Of a DNA stretch of 64,000 nt, positions 18,522 through 26,056 are shown piece after piece. The notes beneath the pieces are model-generated. The model was not told the origin of the DNA, did not search any database, and saw only the letters and a program-made list of their open reading frames with translations. The position numbers and the translations under genes were made by a program. The number at the start of each line of letters is the position of its first letter. Positions within the stretch are counted from its first letter, which is position 1. Source of the stretch: FEN-1297 sp963843605 (GTDB taxonomy: Bacteria > Bacteroidota > Ignavibacteria > Ignavibacteriales > Ignavibacteriaceae); NCBI GenBank assembly GCA_963843605.1, contig CAWJLA010000002.1, positions 310,001-374,000 of the forward strand, in the 5' to 3' direction.

Positions 18522-19286
18522 TTATCTTAAAGCAGTGAGTTCATATTCAGCTAATTTTTTGTAAGTGGGGTCGGTTTTCGCTTTGGCAAACATTTCTTTT
18601 GCTTTGTCTTTATCACCCTTATTTTTATATGATACCCCCATATAATAATACGGTCCGCCTGCACTAATAGTAGATTTATATTTTAGTGCGTTCTGTGCGG
18701 CGTCCAGACATTTATCGTACTCACCCGCATCCGAATAAGCTTTAGCGAGAGCTAAATATGCTGCGTCATAATTTGAAAGATCGGTAGCTTTTTTAAAGTA
18801 CTCAATTGCTTTTTTTATATCGTTATCGTTAGTAGCTACATCGCCCATCTTGGCATAAACCAAAGCAAGGTTCTGGCTTATCTTTTCCTTCACATTAGCA
18901 TTTTTCGCGGTAGCTAATACTTTCTCGAAATTATCAGCAGCTTCCTGGTACTTACCCATCGCAAAGTAAACTCCCCCAAGTGCATTAAATGCCGCTTCGA
19001 AGTCGGGTTTTTGTAATAAGCAATTTTCGAATGAATTTTTAGCGCTGTCTAGTTTACCGGTAGCTTTAAACGCTGCTCCTCTTTGATAATAGATCCGAAA
19101 ATCCTTTTCTATTTTCAAAGCATCGTTATATTTACTTAAAGCGGCATCGTAATTACCTTCCTTTAAGAACTTATTGCCGTCATTGTATAATTTAGCAGCA
19201 TCCGGTTTCATCTCTTGTGCTGATGCGATTCCTATAAACAGAATCACGAGAAAAAGGCAATAAGATACAATTGATTTAGTTTTCAT
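18522..19286 (-). CDS. Secreted TPR protein
   Basis: This 254-residue protein has a signal peptide (MKTKSIVSYCLFLVILFIGIASAQ) and about six TPR units, for example AAFNALGGVYFAMGKYQEAADN and GPYYYMGVSYKNKGDKDKAKE. A periplasmic scaffold of unknown partner. The SD AAGGAAG lies a few bases before the ATG. Confidence 0.8.
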   Translation of the reverse strand: MKTKSIVSYCLFLVILFIGIASAQEMKPDAAKLYNDGNKFLKEGNYDAALSKYNDALKIEKDFRIYYQRGAAFKATGKLDSAKNSFENCLLQKPDFEAAFNALGGVYFAMGKYQEAADNFEKVLATAKNANVKEKISQNLALVYAKMGDVATNDNDIKKAIEYFKKATDLSNYDAAYLALAKAYSDAGEYDKCLDAAQNALKYKSTISAGGPYYYMGVSYKNKGDKDKAKEMFAKAKTDPTYKKLAEYELTALR

Positions 19287-19324
19287 AAGTATCTTCCTTT
19301 ATTTTGGTTGGTAGAATTTTCCTG

Positions 19325-19407
19325 TGCGGAAGACGGGACTTGAACCCGTACGCCGTTAAGGCACTACCCCCTCAAAGTAGCGTGTATACCAATTTCACCA
19401 CTTCCGC
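19325..19407 (-). tRNA. tRNA-Leu (anticodon GAG)
   Basis: An 83-nt class II tRNA on the minus strand. The acceptor stem is GCGGAAG/CTTCCGC with discriminator A, the anticodon loop TTGAGGG gives GAG, a long variable arm (TGCCTTAACGGCG) is typical of Leu, and the T-arm is CGGGTTCAAGTCCCG. CCA is not encoded. Confidence 0.93.
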
Positions 19408-19509
19408 AAAAATAAGTCCTAAAAAATAGTCTTGTTGAGTAATAAAATCAACCCCGAAATTTTATTTTTCTACATTTTTTTAGAAATTTTTGTTCCTTGG
19501 CAAAATTGC

Positions 19510-19982
19510 TTATTTTCTCCATTTAGCACGCTCTTTGAAAAGTACCTCTCTTATTTCTTCCCTGAATTTCTTTTCGAAGATTAAAAGCTTGCAAATTTGT
19601 TGGTTTGTTAATATATCTGAAAGCGAATTGATAAATTCCGCCCTGTTTTGGACAATTTTGGATTCTAAATTTAAATATTGATCAATCAGTTTTTTATAAT
19701 CTGTGCTATTTTTATTTGTGTCTTTTTTCACAATGCCGTCCATGTCATCAAGCAATTTAGATGCATTCTGCATCAATTTACCTGTTTAGCTTTATATTCG
19801 CTTCTGCGGGCAAAAAAACGAAGAGTTGTATCTTCATTCAAACCTAATGCTTCAATTAATTTTATTTTCTCTAATTCTTCTACTTTTTTGAAAGCGTCGG
19901 AATCATGATGTCTTCTATCCTGCGCCTTTATTGAACAGGCCAATAATAAAATTAGCGAAAAGATGAAAATGAAATTCTTCAT
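19510..19982 (-). pseudogene. Spy/CpxP-like periplasmic protein, frameshifted
   Basis: Two frames meet here. 19773-19982 codes a signal peptide (MKNFIFIFSLILLLACSIKA) and KKVEELEKIKLIEALGLNED...LRFFARRSEYKAKQ. 19510-19773 codes the continuing helices (KLMQNASKLLDDMD, LSDILTNQQICKLLIFEKKF). Joined, they form a Spy/LTXXQ-like envelope-stress protein of about 155 residues. They meet at TGATG; one extra G after CAG near 19784 restores one frame. Either the gene is broken, a base is missing from the assembly, or the halves are made by coupled re-initiation. It lies 13 bp downstream of the anti-sigma gene, in the same operon. Confidence 0.6.
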
Positions 19983-19995
19983 ATGAATTACCTTT

Positions 19996-20610
19996 TTAAT
20001 AAATCCTTTTATGTAATAACTTGTTATAAATTTGATCGGCTTCCTGATTATTTATTCCCTGCAGCATTGATTGGAGATCAGTAGTTCCGTTCGCAGTTGT
20101 TAAATCGCCCAGGCTTTGAGAGGAAAGATTTAATTCATTAGATAACATTACCGTAACCAGCGAGTCCAAATTAGAATAGTCATGACTATTTAAACTATTC
20201 AGGTCAAACTGATCCTGTAGTGGGCTATAATTAAAAGTATAATTGTCGATAACCGAATCAACATTATTTACGGAAGCAAAATTAACGGTATTCTTATCAG
20301 GGTGATTCATTGTAATTACTAACAGCAGAACAACTGCCGATATTGTAGTTAAACCAGCTGCTAATTTCGGTAGAAGATTAAACTTTTTCTTCTTTCCAAG
20401 TTTCTCTCTGAATGCAGGAACAATATTGATAAAATAATCCGGATCGGTGCTGATACCTTTTAAAGAATTAATATTATTCATGAATTCATTAAATTTTATC
20501 ATTTCGTTTTTTAATTCCGGATCGGATGCCATCTCCTTTTCAAAAAGTGTGCGGTCATTTTCATCCATCTGGCCGTCCAGAAAAAGTATTATTTTATCCT
20601 TATTTTTCAT
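19996..20610 (-). CDS. Anti-sigma factor, membrane-anchored
   Basis: This 204-residue protein has a cytoplasmic N-terminal helical region (ILFLDGQMDENDRTLFEKEMASDPEL, about 8-33) typical of anti-sigma domains, though without the zinc-binding HxxxCxxC. One membrane helix (about 80-102; LPKLAAGLTTISAVVLLLVI) and an extracytoplasmic tail follow. It overlaps the upstream ECF sigma gene by 11 bp, so the pair is co-made and presumably sequesters that sigma factor. Confidence 0.75.
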   Translation of the reverse strand: MKNKDKIILFLDGQMDENDRTLFEKEMASDPELKNEMIKFNEFMNNINSLKGISTDPDYFINIVPAFREKLGKKKKFNLLPKLAAGLTTISAVVLLLVITMNHPDKNTVNFASVNNVDSVIDNYTFNYSPLQDQFDLNSLNSHDYSNLDSLVTVMLSNELNLSSQSLGDLTTANGTTDLQSMLQGINNQEADQIYNKLLHKRIY

Positions 20611-21154
20611 TTTCTTTCATAAGCTCCATTAATTTTTTCAATGCATGAAAATAATTTGCTTTCAATCCGCCGACGCTCTTTCCTGTTATTTCAGAAATTT
20701 CGTCATAACTCATTTCATCCATATTTCTCAGTACAAATACTTCCCTCTGCTTGGAAGGTATTCTCTGTAAAGCAGATTCCATTTTATGATATTTTTCTTT
20801 CATCTCAATATCTTTAATTATGTCTTCGCTGCTCTTCATTGTATTCGGGATTTTGTCTTCTATTGAAAATACTTCTTTAATACTTCTTTTTTTAATAAAA
20901 TTGATGCTTCTGGTCGTCGTTATTCTGTAAATCCAGGTATATAGCGACGATTGAAACTTGAAATCCTTCAGCTTATTATAGAGGACCATCAATACTTCCT
21001 GAACAACTTCATCGGCATCAAGATGATTTCCGGTCATTCTTCTTGCATGCCAGTAAATTTTTTGCTGATATTTTAATACAATCCTATTAAAAGCACTTTC
21101 ATTTCCTTCTATAAAGCTTTTAACAAGTCCAAAATCGTCGTTGTTGTCGGTCAT
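20600..21154 (-). CDS. ECF-type RNA polymerase sigma factor
   Basis: This 184-residue protein has sigma-70 region 2 (about 25-95; HLDADEVVQEVLMVLYNKL, SLYTWIYRITTTRSINFIKKR) and region 4 (about 125-175; RIPSKQREVFVLRNMDEMSY then EISEITGKSVGGLKANYFHA). No region 3, as expected for the ECF group. It heads an operon with the anti-sigma factor and a Spy-like protein, and a second Spy-like gene diverges from it, which suggests an envelope-stress regulon. Confidence 0.9.
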   Translation of the reverse strand: MTDNNDDFGLVKSFIEGNESAFNRIVLKYQQKIYWHARRMTGNHLDADEVVQEVLMVLYNKLKDFKFQSSLYTWIYRITTTRSINFIKKRSIKEVFSIEDKIPNTMKSSEDIIKDIEMKEKYHKMESALQRIPSKQREVFVLRNMDEMSYDEISEITGKSVGGLKANYFHALKKLMELMKENEK

Positions 21155-21199
21155 CTTCTATTTTATATTGTAATTATTTGACAACGCATGTACCTAAAA

Positions 21200-21222
21200 G
21201 GTTTAATTTTTTTATTTAAACC
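21200..21222. promoter_or_regulatory. Inverted repeat between divergent sigma and Spy-like genes
   Basis: GGTTTAA, 9 nt, TTAAACC lies in the shared spacer of the ECF sigma gene and the divergent Spy-like gene. A very similar repeat occurs at 50365-50388. It could be an operator, but AT-rich palindromes also arise by chance. Confidence 0.3.
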
Positions 21223-21280
21223 AAAATTAGTATTCAGGTGTCAAAAGAGCAAAACCTGTTAAAAATAAGGAGAAATAAAA

Positions 21281-21775
21281 ATGAAACGGTTAGTAATATC
21301 AGTAATAGTTGTTTTTACAATAACAATTCTAGGGTCAGGTTTGTTATTTTCACAGCCTGTAGTTCAGAATTCGAACAGACAGGGATCCAGATTTGAACGT
21401 ATGCATAACGACATGGGAATGTACAGAGCTGAAATGTTAAAGAAACTTAATCTAACGGAAGGACAAAAAGAAAAAATTGCCTCCCTCAAAATTGATTTCC
21501 AAAAAAAGATGGTAGATCTTAGAGCCGACCTCCAAAAGAATAAACTGGATCTTAAAGATTTAAGGGTAAAAGGTAATTTTAATAGAAACGATGTAATTTC
21601 ATCAGTCGAAAATATTAATAAAAGCAAAAATGCAATTGCTTTGGCAGTAGCAAATCATTTGCTCGATGTTTATGAAGTGCTTACGCCTGAACAACAGAAA
21701 ATCTGGCAAGAAAATTCTCCGATAATGAACGGCCGAATGCATCGCGGGAAAAAAATGATGCAGCACAAATGGTGA
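21281..21775 (+). CDS. Spy/CpxP-family periplasmic protein
   Basis: This 164-residue protein has a signal peptide (residues 1-25) and an all-helical body with the LTxxQ repeats of the Spy/CpxP/CnrX family: LNLTEGQKEKIASLKIDF (about 57-74) and VLTPEQQKIWQ (about 146). The tail is His/Met-rich (NGRMHRGKKMMQHKW), consistent with metal binding or chaperone action in the periplasm. SD AAGGAG precedes the ATG. It diverges from the ECF sigma operon and ends at a strong terminator. Confidence 0.82.
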   Translation: MKRLVISVIVVFTITILGSGLLFSQPVVQNSNRQGSRFERMHNDMGMYRAEMLKKLNLTEGQKEKIASLKIDFQKKMVDLRADLQKNKLDLKDLRVKGNFNRNDVISSVENINKSKNAIALAVANHLLDVYEVLTPEQQKIWQENSPIMNGRMHRGKKMMQHKW

Positions 21776-21784
21776 CGCGATGAT

Positions 21785-21816
21785 AAAAAAGCCCGGTGCC
21801 TCCCGGGCTTTTTTTT
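21785..21816. terminator. Strong bidirectional intrinsic terminator
   Basis: The hairpin is AAAAAAGCCCGG / CCGGGCTTTTTT with a short loop, flanked by an A-run and a T-run. It can terminate both the Spy-like gene and the convergent gene at 21841. Confidence 0.92.
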
Positions 21817-21840
21817 ATTTTAATGCCTTAATATTTTGCC

Positions 21841-22410
21841 TTATTCTTTAAGCAATTCAATAACTTTAAAAATACTTTTACTTAATGAAAAATTTTTAAC
21901 CGCCGGAAGTGAAAGCAAATTACTTCTTGCTTCGTTTACCGTTGATATTTTTAAACTAGGCAATTTATGAATTCCGGCCCATATTAGAGAAGCTACGGCA
22001 GACTTTAATGTGGAGGCATTTATTCTCAATGTTAAAAGTGACTTTCTTCCCGGATGAAAATGTATAAATTTTTTTTTATCTATACCCAATCTTAAAACCC
22101 AGGCAGAGCCGTCGGATAATCCAATTACTTTATACATCAATGTATCTTTCATTAGCCATTCATGGTAACTCTTGTAATTAGTCGCTCCTTCATTTAACAG
22201 GAATAAACTAATTTCTCTGATTATTTCGTTCGTTTCTAAATAACCATAATAAAAATCTGTTTGAGAATCCCCTATTTGTTTTATCTCCCGTCGAAAGTCC
22301 GTAAAAGCATTTTCACCTGCCGAAACATAAAATCCTATTTTTTGCATCACAAAAGATTTATGATGCTTCCAGCTATTAAATATAAAAGGGTCCTCAACTT
22401 TGAATTTCAT
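21841..22410 (-). CDS. Hypothetical protein
   Basis: This 189-residue soluble-looking protein has no signal peptide, membrane helix or recognised motif. It begins MKFKVEDPFIFNSWKHH and contains ARLGID-like and FIHFHPGRKSLLTLRI segments that could be beta strands. It stands alone, convergent with the Spy-like gene and divergent from the sulfur operon leader. Confidence 0.55.
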   Translation of the reverse strand: MKFKVEDPFIFNSWKHHKSFVMQKIGFYVSAGENAFTDFRREIKQIGDSQTDFYYGYLETNEIIREISLFLLNEGATNYKSYHEWLMKDTLMYKVIGLSDGSAWVLRLGIDKKKFIHFHPGRKSLLTLRINASTLKSAVASLIWAGIHKLPSLKISTVNEARSNLLSLPAVKNFSLSKSIFKVIELLKE

Positions 22411-22541
22411 ACCGGCATTTTAAATTGCATGTTTATCATTTTCGATATTTTATCTTTTTCTTAACTGGATTATGATTAATAATTTAAAAATATTCATTTT
22501 TATTCAAAGTTTATTTTTTTTCTAGATATTGAAAAATATTG

Positions 22542-22572
22542 CTTGCATTAAGAATTAAAATTTTTATATTTG
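22542..22572 (+). promoter_or_regulatory. Bacteroidota-type promoter of sulfur-assimilation leader
   Basis: CTTG at 22542-22545, a 19-nt spacer, then TATATTTG at 22565-22572. This fits the Bacteroidota primary sigma consensus (TTTG about -33, TAnnTTTG about -7). Transcription would start near 22580, about 30 nt before the first cysteine-rich leader ORF. Confidence 0.6.
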
Positions 22573-22610
22573 CACTTCATATTTCAATGCGGAACAAACT
22601 AAATATACAT

Positions 22611-22688
22611 ATGAAAAAAAGTCTCGGAATAAAAATTAAAATTAACTGCTGCATGGTTCAATGCTGTATATGCTGTAAACTGACTTGA
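22611..22688 (+). CDS. Cys-rich leader peptide 1 (cysteine attenuator)
   Basis: This is a 25-codon ORF (M K K S L G I K I K I N, then C C M V Q C C I C C K L T, stop). Six of the last 13 residues are cysteine, in three adjacent pairs. No signal sequence or folded domain is likely; the codons themselves are the probable function. It lies 30 nt after a likely start site. Its stop codon lies inside TTGAAGGGCTG (22685-22695), which can pair with the 5' arm of the terminator at 22729. The downstream genes make sulfide for cysteine, so slow decoding of Cys codons would signal shortage. No Shine-Dalgarno, as is common in this phylum. Confidence 0.7.
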   Translation: MKKSLGIKIKINCCMVQCCICCKLT

Positions 22689-22695
22689 AGGGCTG
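22685..22695 (+). promoter_or_regulatory. Candidate antiterminator strand, leader 1
   Basis: TTGAAGGGCTG, overlapping the leader-1 stop codon, can pair over 11 positions (two G-U) with CGGCCTTTCAA at 22728-22738, the 5' arm of terminator 1. It differs by one base over nine from the terminator's own 3' arm (TTGAAAGGC). A ribosome reaching the stop would cover it; one stalled at the first Cys pair would leave it free. Confidence 0.6.
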
Positions 22696-22727
22696 TTCAT
22701 AGATTAATTTTGATTTTTATAATCGAC

Positions 22728-22760
22728 CGGCCTTTCAAATATACTTGAAAGGCTTTTTTG
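22728..22760 (+). terminator. Attenuator terminator 1
   Basis: A nine-bp stem GCCTTTCAA / TTGAAAGGC (22730-22738 and 22745-22753) with a 6-nt loop and TTTTTTG behind it. It lies 40 nt after leader peptide 1 and before leader peptide 2, so it ends transcripts before any structural gene. Confidence 0.82.
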
Positions 22761-22800
22761 TTTTTTTTAATTAATACCATTTTTCCCAGAGGTAGTGTTA

Positions 22801-22926
22801 ATGAGATATCAATTATCCAACGTTTTTTATTGTTGTATGCTTATAAGCTGCAGCTGCATGATGCGAATAGCTTGTATGTGTTGCTGTAATACACTAAGAG
22901 CGGCGGATTTAGATGAATTTTATTAA
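22801..22926 (+). CDS. Cys-rich leader peptide 2 (cysteine attenuator)
   Basis: This 41-codon ORF has eight cysteines (positions 11, 12, 17, 19, 25, 27, 28, 29), including the run C M C C C, then N T L R A A D L D E F Y and a stop. AGAGG lies about 9 nt before the ATG. It is unrelated in sequence to leader 1 apart from the Cys codons, so it does not look like a simple recent duplication. Codons just after the last Cys contain GCGGATTT (22903-22910), which can pair with the 5' arm of the terminator at 22953. It lies about 90 nt before the sulfite reductase gene. Confidence 0.7.
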   Translation: MRYQLSNVFYCCMLISCSCMMRIACMCCCNTLRAADLDEFY

Positions 22927-22952
22927 GAAATTATATATATAATAAAAAATTT

Positions 22953-22989
22953 AAAACCCGCTGTTCTAATTAAGACAGCGGGTTTTTTG
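22953..22989 (+). terminator. Attenuator terminator 2
   Basis: Stem AACCCGCTGT / ACAGCGGGTT with a loop of about 10 nt, ending in a T-run (GGTTTTTTGG). It sits between leader peptide 2 and the sulfite reductase start at 23019, a typical attenuator position. Confidence 0.85.
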
Positions 22990-23018
22990 GTTTTAAATCC
23001 AACTTTAAGGGCGGTAAA

Positions 23019-24638
23019 ATGATTTCAAAAGAGCTGACAATTGCAGAGGTTACTAAAAAAAATTCTAGAGAAAGACTTAAACGCGAAAAGATGCCCCTCG
23101 ATATAATTGCTGAGCTTCCTTCAATTATAAATAAAGGTTACGAAGCAGTAAGCGAGGATGATATAGTGAGAATGCAATGGTACGGATTATATCACCAAAA
23201 GCCAAAAACAGGCGGCTTCATGATGAGAATAAAAATTCCTGACGGAATACTTACACCTCGGAAGTTTAAAACTATCGCAAATATTTCTAAGTTCTACGGA
23301 ACAGGATACGGTGAATTAACAACCCGTCAGGATATACAACTTCACTCAATAAAAATGGAGACCTTGCCGGATATATTCGAAATTCTTAAAAAAGAAAAAT
23401 TATCTACTGTCGGCGGATGCGGAGATGTTGTGAGAAATATTACCGGATGCCCGTTAGCCGGAATTTCCAAAGAAGAGTTGTTTGATGTACGTCCGGTAAT
23501 TAAAGAGCTTAATGATTTTTTTGAAGGCAACAGGGAATATTCAAGTCTTCCGAGAAAACATAAGATAACAGTAGCCGCTTGCCCTCATCAATGCAATCTT
23601 CCTGAAATTCACTGCCAGGCTTTTATAGGTGCTACGAAAATAATTAATGAAAAAGAAGAAAAAGGGTTTGCCGTGCGTATCGGCGGCGGTTTATCGACTG
23701 TTCCGAGAATTTCCAAACAACTCGGAGTATTCGTAAAAATCAACCAAGTTTTAGAATTTGCCCGTGCCGTTTTGGATATATGGCAAAATGATCTAAAGTA
23801 TCGCCGCTCATTTATAAAAGCCAGATTAAAATTCATGGTTGATGATATAGGCGTAGAGGAATTTAGAGTAAGGGTTGAAGAAAGGCTCGGATATAAACTT
23901 GAAGATTACATCGAATATCCCAAACCGGAAAAGGAAACGGATCATCTCGGTATAACTGCACAAAAGCAGGATGGTTTGTTCTATGCCGGATTTCCGGTTA
24001 CGGCGGGAAAACTTTCAGTCGATCAAATGTTAGGAATTGCGGATATTGTAGAAGAAACTGAAGGCGAAATCAGGTTAACCCGGCAGCAGAATATAATCCT
24101 TTCGGGAATTAAAAAGGAAAGCCTGGACCATGTATTGAAAAAAGCAGAGCTAGCCGGATTAAAACTAAAAGAAGGTTTGCTCGGTAAGGGGATTGCATGT
24201 ACCGGCGAACCTTATTGCAATTTTGCGGTAGCCGAGACAAAGGGAAGATTAACGGATATTATAAATCATCTTGAACAAGTTTTCGGCAATGAAGTTGAAG
24301 ACTTGCGGATAAATCTTGACGGATGCCCTCATGCATGCGGACATCATTGGATCGGTGATATCGGTTTGATGGGAACAACGATGAGAACCGAGAACGGCGA
24401 AAAGCATCCGGCTTATGACATTATTCTAGGAGGCGGCAGACTTGAATATGCGGCTATCGGGAAGCCGATCGGCAGAAGAATTCCAGCGGAAGAAGTAAAA
24501 TATTCAATTGAGCGGCTTATTAAATATTATAAATCGGAAAGGGTAAAACGCCGAACACCTTTTAGCTTTCAGACGTTTTGTATTGAAACAGAAGATCAAA
24601 AACTCCAGGAAATATTAATAGGCCCAAACAGCGTATGA
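23019..24638 (+). CDS. Siroheme sulfite (or nitrite) reductase
   Basis: This 539-residue protein is a ferredoxin-type NirA/Sir reductase: two half-domain repeats and the siroheme/4Fe-4S ligand motifs C394-x5-C400 (ACTGEPYC) and C436-x3-C440 (GCPHAC). It performs a six-electron reduction of sulfite to sulfide, or nitrite to ammonia. Neighbours (APS reductase, siroheme synthesis, sulfate activation) and the cysteine leaders point to sulfite. It lacks a flavin subunit, so ferredoxin is the likely donor. The SD-like AGGGCGG lies 6 nt upstream of the ATG. Confidence 0.9.
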   Translation: MISKELTIAEVTKKNSRERLKREKMPLDIIAELPSIINKGYEAVSEDDIVRMQWYGLYHQKPKTGGFMMRIKIPDGILTPRKFKTIANISKFYGTGYGELTTRQDIQLHSIKMETLPDIFEILKKEKLSTVGGCGDVVRNITGCPLAGISKEELFDVRPVIKELNDFFEGNREYSSLPRKHKITVAACPHQCNLPEIHCQAFIGATKIINEKEEKGFAVRIGGGLSTVPRISKQLGVFVKINQVLEFARAVLDIWQNDLKYRRSFIKARLKFMVDDIGVEEFRVRVEERLGYKLEDYIEYPKPEKETDHLGITAQKQDGLFYAGFPVTAGKLSVDQMLGIADIVEETEGEIRLTRQQNIILSGIKKESLDHVLKKAELAGLKLKEGLLGKGIACTGEPYCNFAVAETKGRLTDIINHLEQVFGNEVEDLRINLDGCPHACGHHWIGDIGLMGTTMRTENGEKHPAYDIILGGGRLEYAAIGKPIGRRIPAEEVKYSIERLIKYYKSERVKRRTPFSFQTFCIETEDQKLQEILIGPNSV

Positions 24639-24777
24639 TTAATTATCTCTTATAATATCAAATTAAAACGTTAGCAGGAATTCTATTATTCAATGTTCAA
24701 ATTAATATAGCCGGCCCAGGAAGCTCAATACTTTTTAATTAATAAATACTAACAAATAAAATGAAATAGGACAACAA

Positions 24778-25569
24778 ATGGATACTTCTAATATATCTCC
24801 GGTACTGGATGAACTGGAAATCGGCGAGCTTGCTGTTGAGTTCGACGATAAAGATCCGCAGGAATTACTTTCGTGGGCCGCCGGAAGATTCGGATCAAAG
24901 CTGGCAATTGTAACAAGTTTTCAATCGGAAGGAATGGTTTTAATTGATATGGCAGTAAAGATCGAACCGTCAATTAAAATTATAACAGTTGATACCGGCA
25001 GACTATCCGAGGAATCGTATGAATTCATAGAGCAAGTCAGAAGCCACTATAAGATAAATATCGAGATAAGATTCCCCGGCAGTGATGAAGTTGAGAAACT
25101 AATTACAAACAAAGGTCCGAATTTATTTTATGAAAGCGTAACATCAAGGCTTCTCTGCTGTCAGGTGCGAAAGGTAAGACCTCTGTTAAAAGCATTGGAC
25201 GGATATGAAGCCTGGATAACCGGTCTTAGAAGAGATCAATGGGCTTCCCGCATAAACATCAGAAAAATTGAATTGGATCATGATCATGGAGCTATTGTAA
25301 AATTTAATCCGCTTGCCGACTGGAGTTCAGAAGATATCGAGGAATATGCTTTATTAAACAACGTACCGCGCCACCCGCTATATTCAAAAGGTTATACAAG
25401 TATAGGGTGCTCGCCATGCACGCGTCCCATAAGGCAAGGTGAAGATTCCAGGGCCGGCAGATGGTGGTGGGAAAAGAATGCGCCGAAGGAATGCGGCATG
25501 CACTGCAGTATTGAAACAGGCGGTTTCGAACACGAACTTAATGCTTTATTAAACGAAAGCACTCATTAA
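24778..25569 (+). CDS. cysH: Adenylyl-sulfate (APS) reductase, thioredoxin-dependent
   Basis: This 263-residue protein of the PAPS/APS reductase family reduces APS to sulfite and AMP. Two Cys pairs typical of the 4Fe-4S APS-reductase branch are present: C127-C128 (LLCCQVRKV) and C211/C214 (IGCSPCTRP). The C-terminal catalytic Cys is C239 in KECGMH. The PP-loop region is TSFQSEGMVL (about 46-55). Presence of the cluster cysteines argues for APS rather than PAPS as substrate, which makes cysC non-essential for this route. It lies 139 bp after the sulfite reductase with no terminator between. Confidence 0.9.
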   Translation: MDTSNISPVLDELEIGELAVEFDDKDPQELLSWAAGRFGSKLAIVTSFQSEGMVLIDMAVKIEPSIKIITVDTGRLSEESYEFIEQVRSHYKINIEIRFPGSDEVEKLITNKGPNLFYESVTSRLLCCQVRKVRPLLKALDGYEAWITGLRRDQWASRINIRKIELDHDHGAIVKFNPLADWSSEDIEEYALLNNVPRHPLYSKGYTSIGCSPCTRPIRQGEDSRAGRWWWEKNAPKECGMHCSIETGGFEHELNALLNESTH

Positions 25570-25589
25570 TTCTTACAGGAAGCATCACT

Positions 25590-26045
25590 ATGACTATCAG
25601 CGATGAAGAAAAGAATATTCTAATACCGGAAATCAGAAATTTGATTTCAAATCCCGGAATCGATTTGAAGACGGCGAACGAATTTCGTGTGCTCGAATCC
25701 TCTGTTTCAAACGGCGCAATGGAGGAAGATATATTAACTGTTTTTAGCCATGTGCTAGAGATACTTTTGACTACCGGCGAGATCAGGAAAAAATACGGTT
25801 ACCAGGAAGAGCTTTTAATTTTAAGATTGTATAAAAATACCCCGTGGGGAAATGAAAGAGAAGACAATCTTAATATGATAAACAGGACTTTATCGGCGAT
25901 TCAGAAACATAAAATAAATAACATGTCTTTTAGATTAAAACTTCCGGGTGTATACGGACTAGAAATTACTACGGATAAATGTCAGTTGGTGATAGAAATA
26001 GATCAATTCGGAATTTCACCGGGAAAAGTTGAATTGGAATTATGA
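25590..26045 (+). CDS. Hypothetical protein in the sulfate-assimilation operon
   Basis: This 151-residue soluble protein has no recognised domain. The N-terminal two thirds look helical (LKTANEFRVLESSVSNGAME; HVLEILLTTGEIRKKYGYQE). The C-terminus looks like short beta strands (FRLKLPGVYGLEITTDK). It lies 20 bp after cysH and overlaps the start region of cobA (ATGA), so it is translated with the pathway. A structural or assembly role in sulfite/APS reduction is possible, with no direct evidence. Confidence 0.65.
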   Translation: MTISDEEKNILIPEIRNLISNPGIDLKTANEFRVLESSVSNGAMEEDILTVFSHVLEILLTTGEIRKKYGYQEELLILRLYKNTPWGNEREDNLNMINRTLSAIQKHKINNMSFRLKLPGVYGLEITTDKCQLVIEIDQFGISPGKVELEL

Positions 26046-26056
26046 AAGGAAATTCG

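Noticed and set aside
22573..23018. T-box or SAM riboswitch as the explanation of the sulfur-operon leader
   Set aside because: No T-box sequence (AGGGTGGNACCGCG) or SAM-I core was found; the Cys-codon ORFs and their terminator pairings explain the layout.
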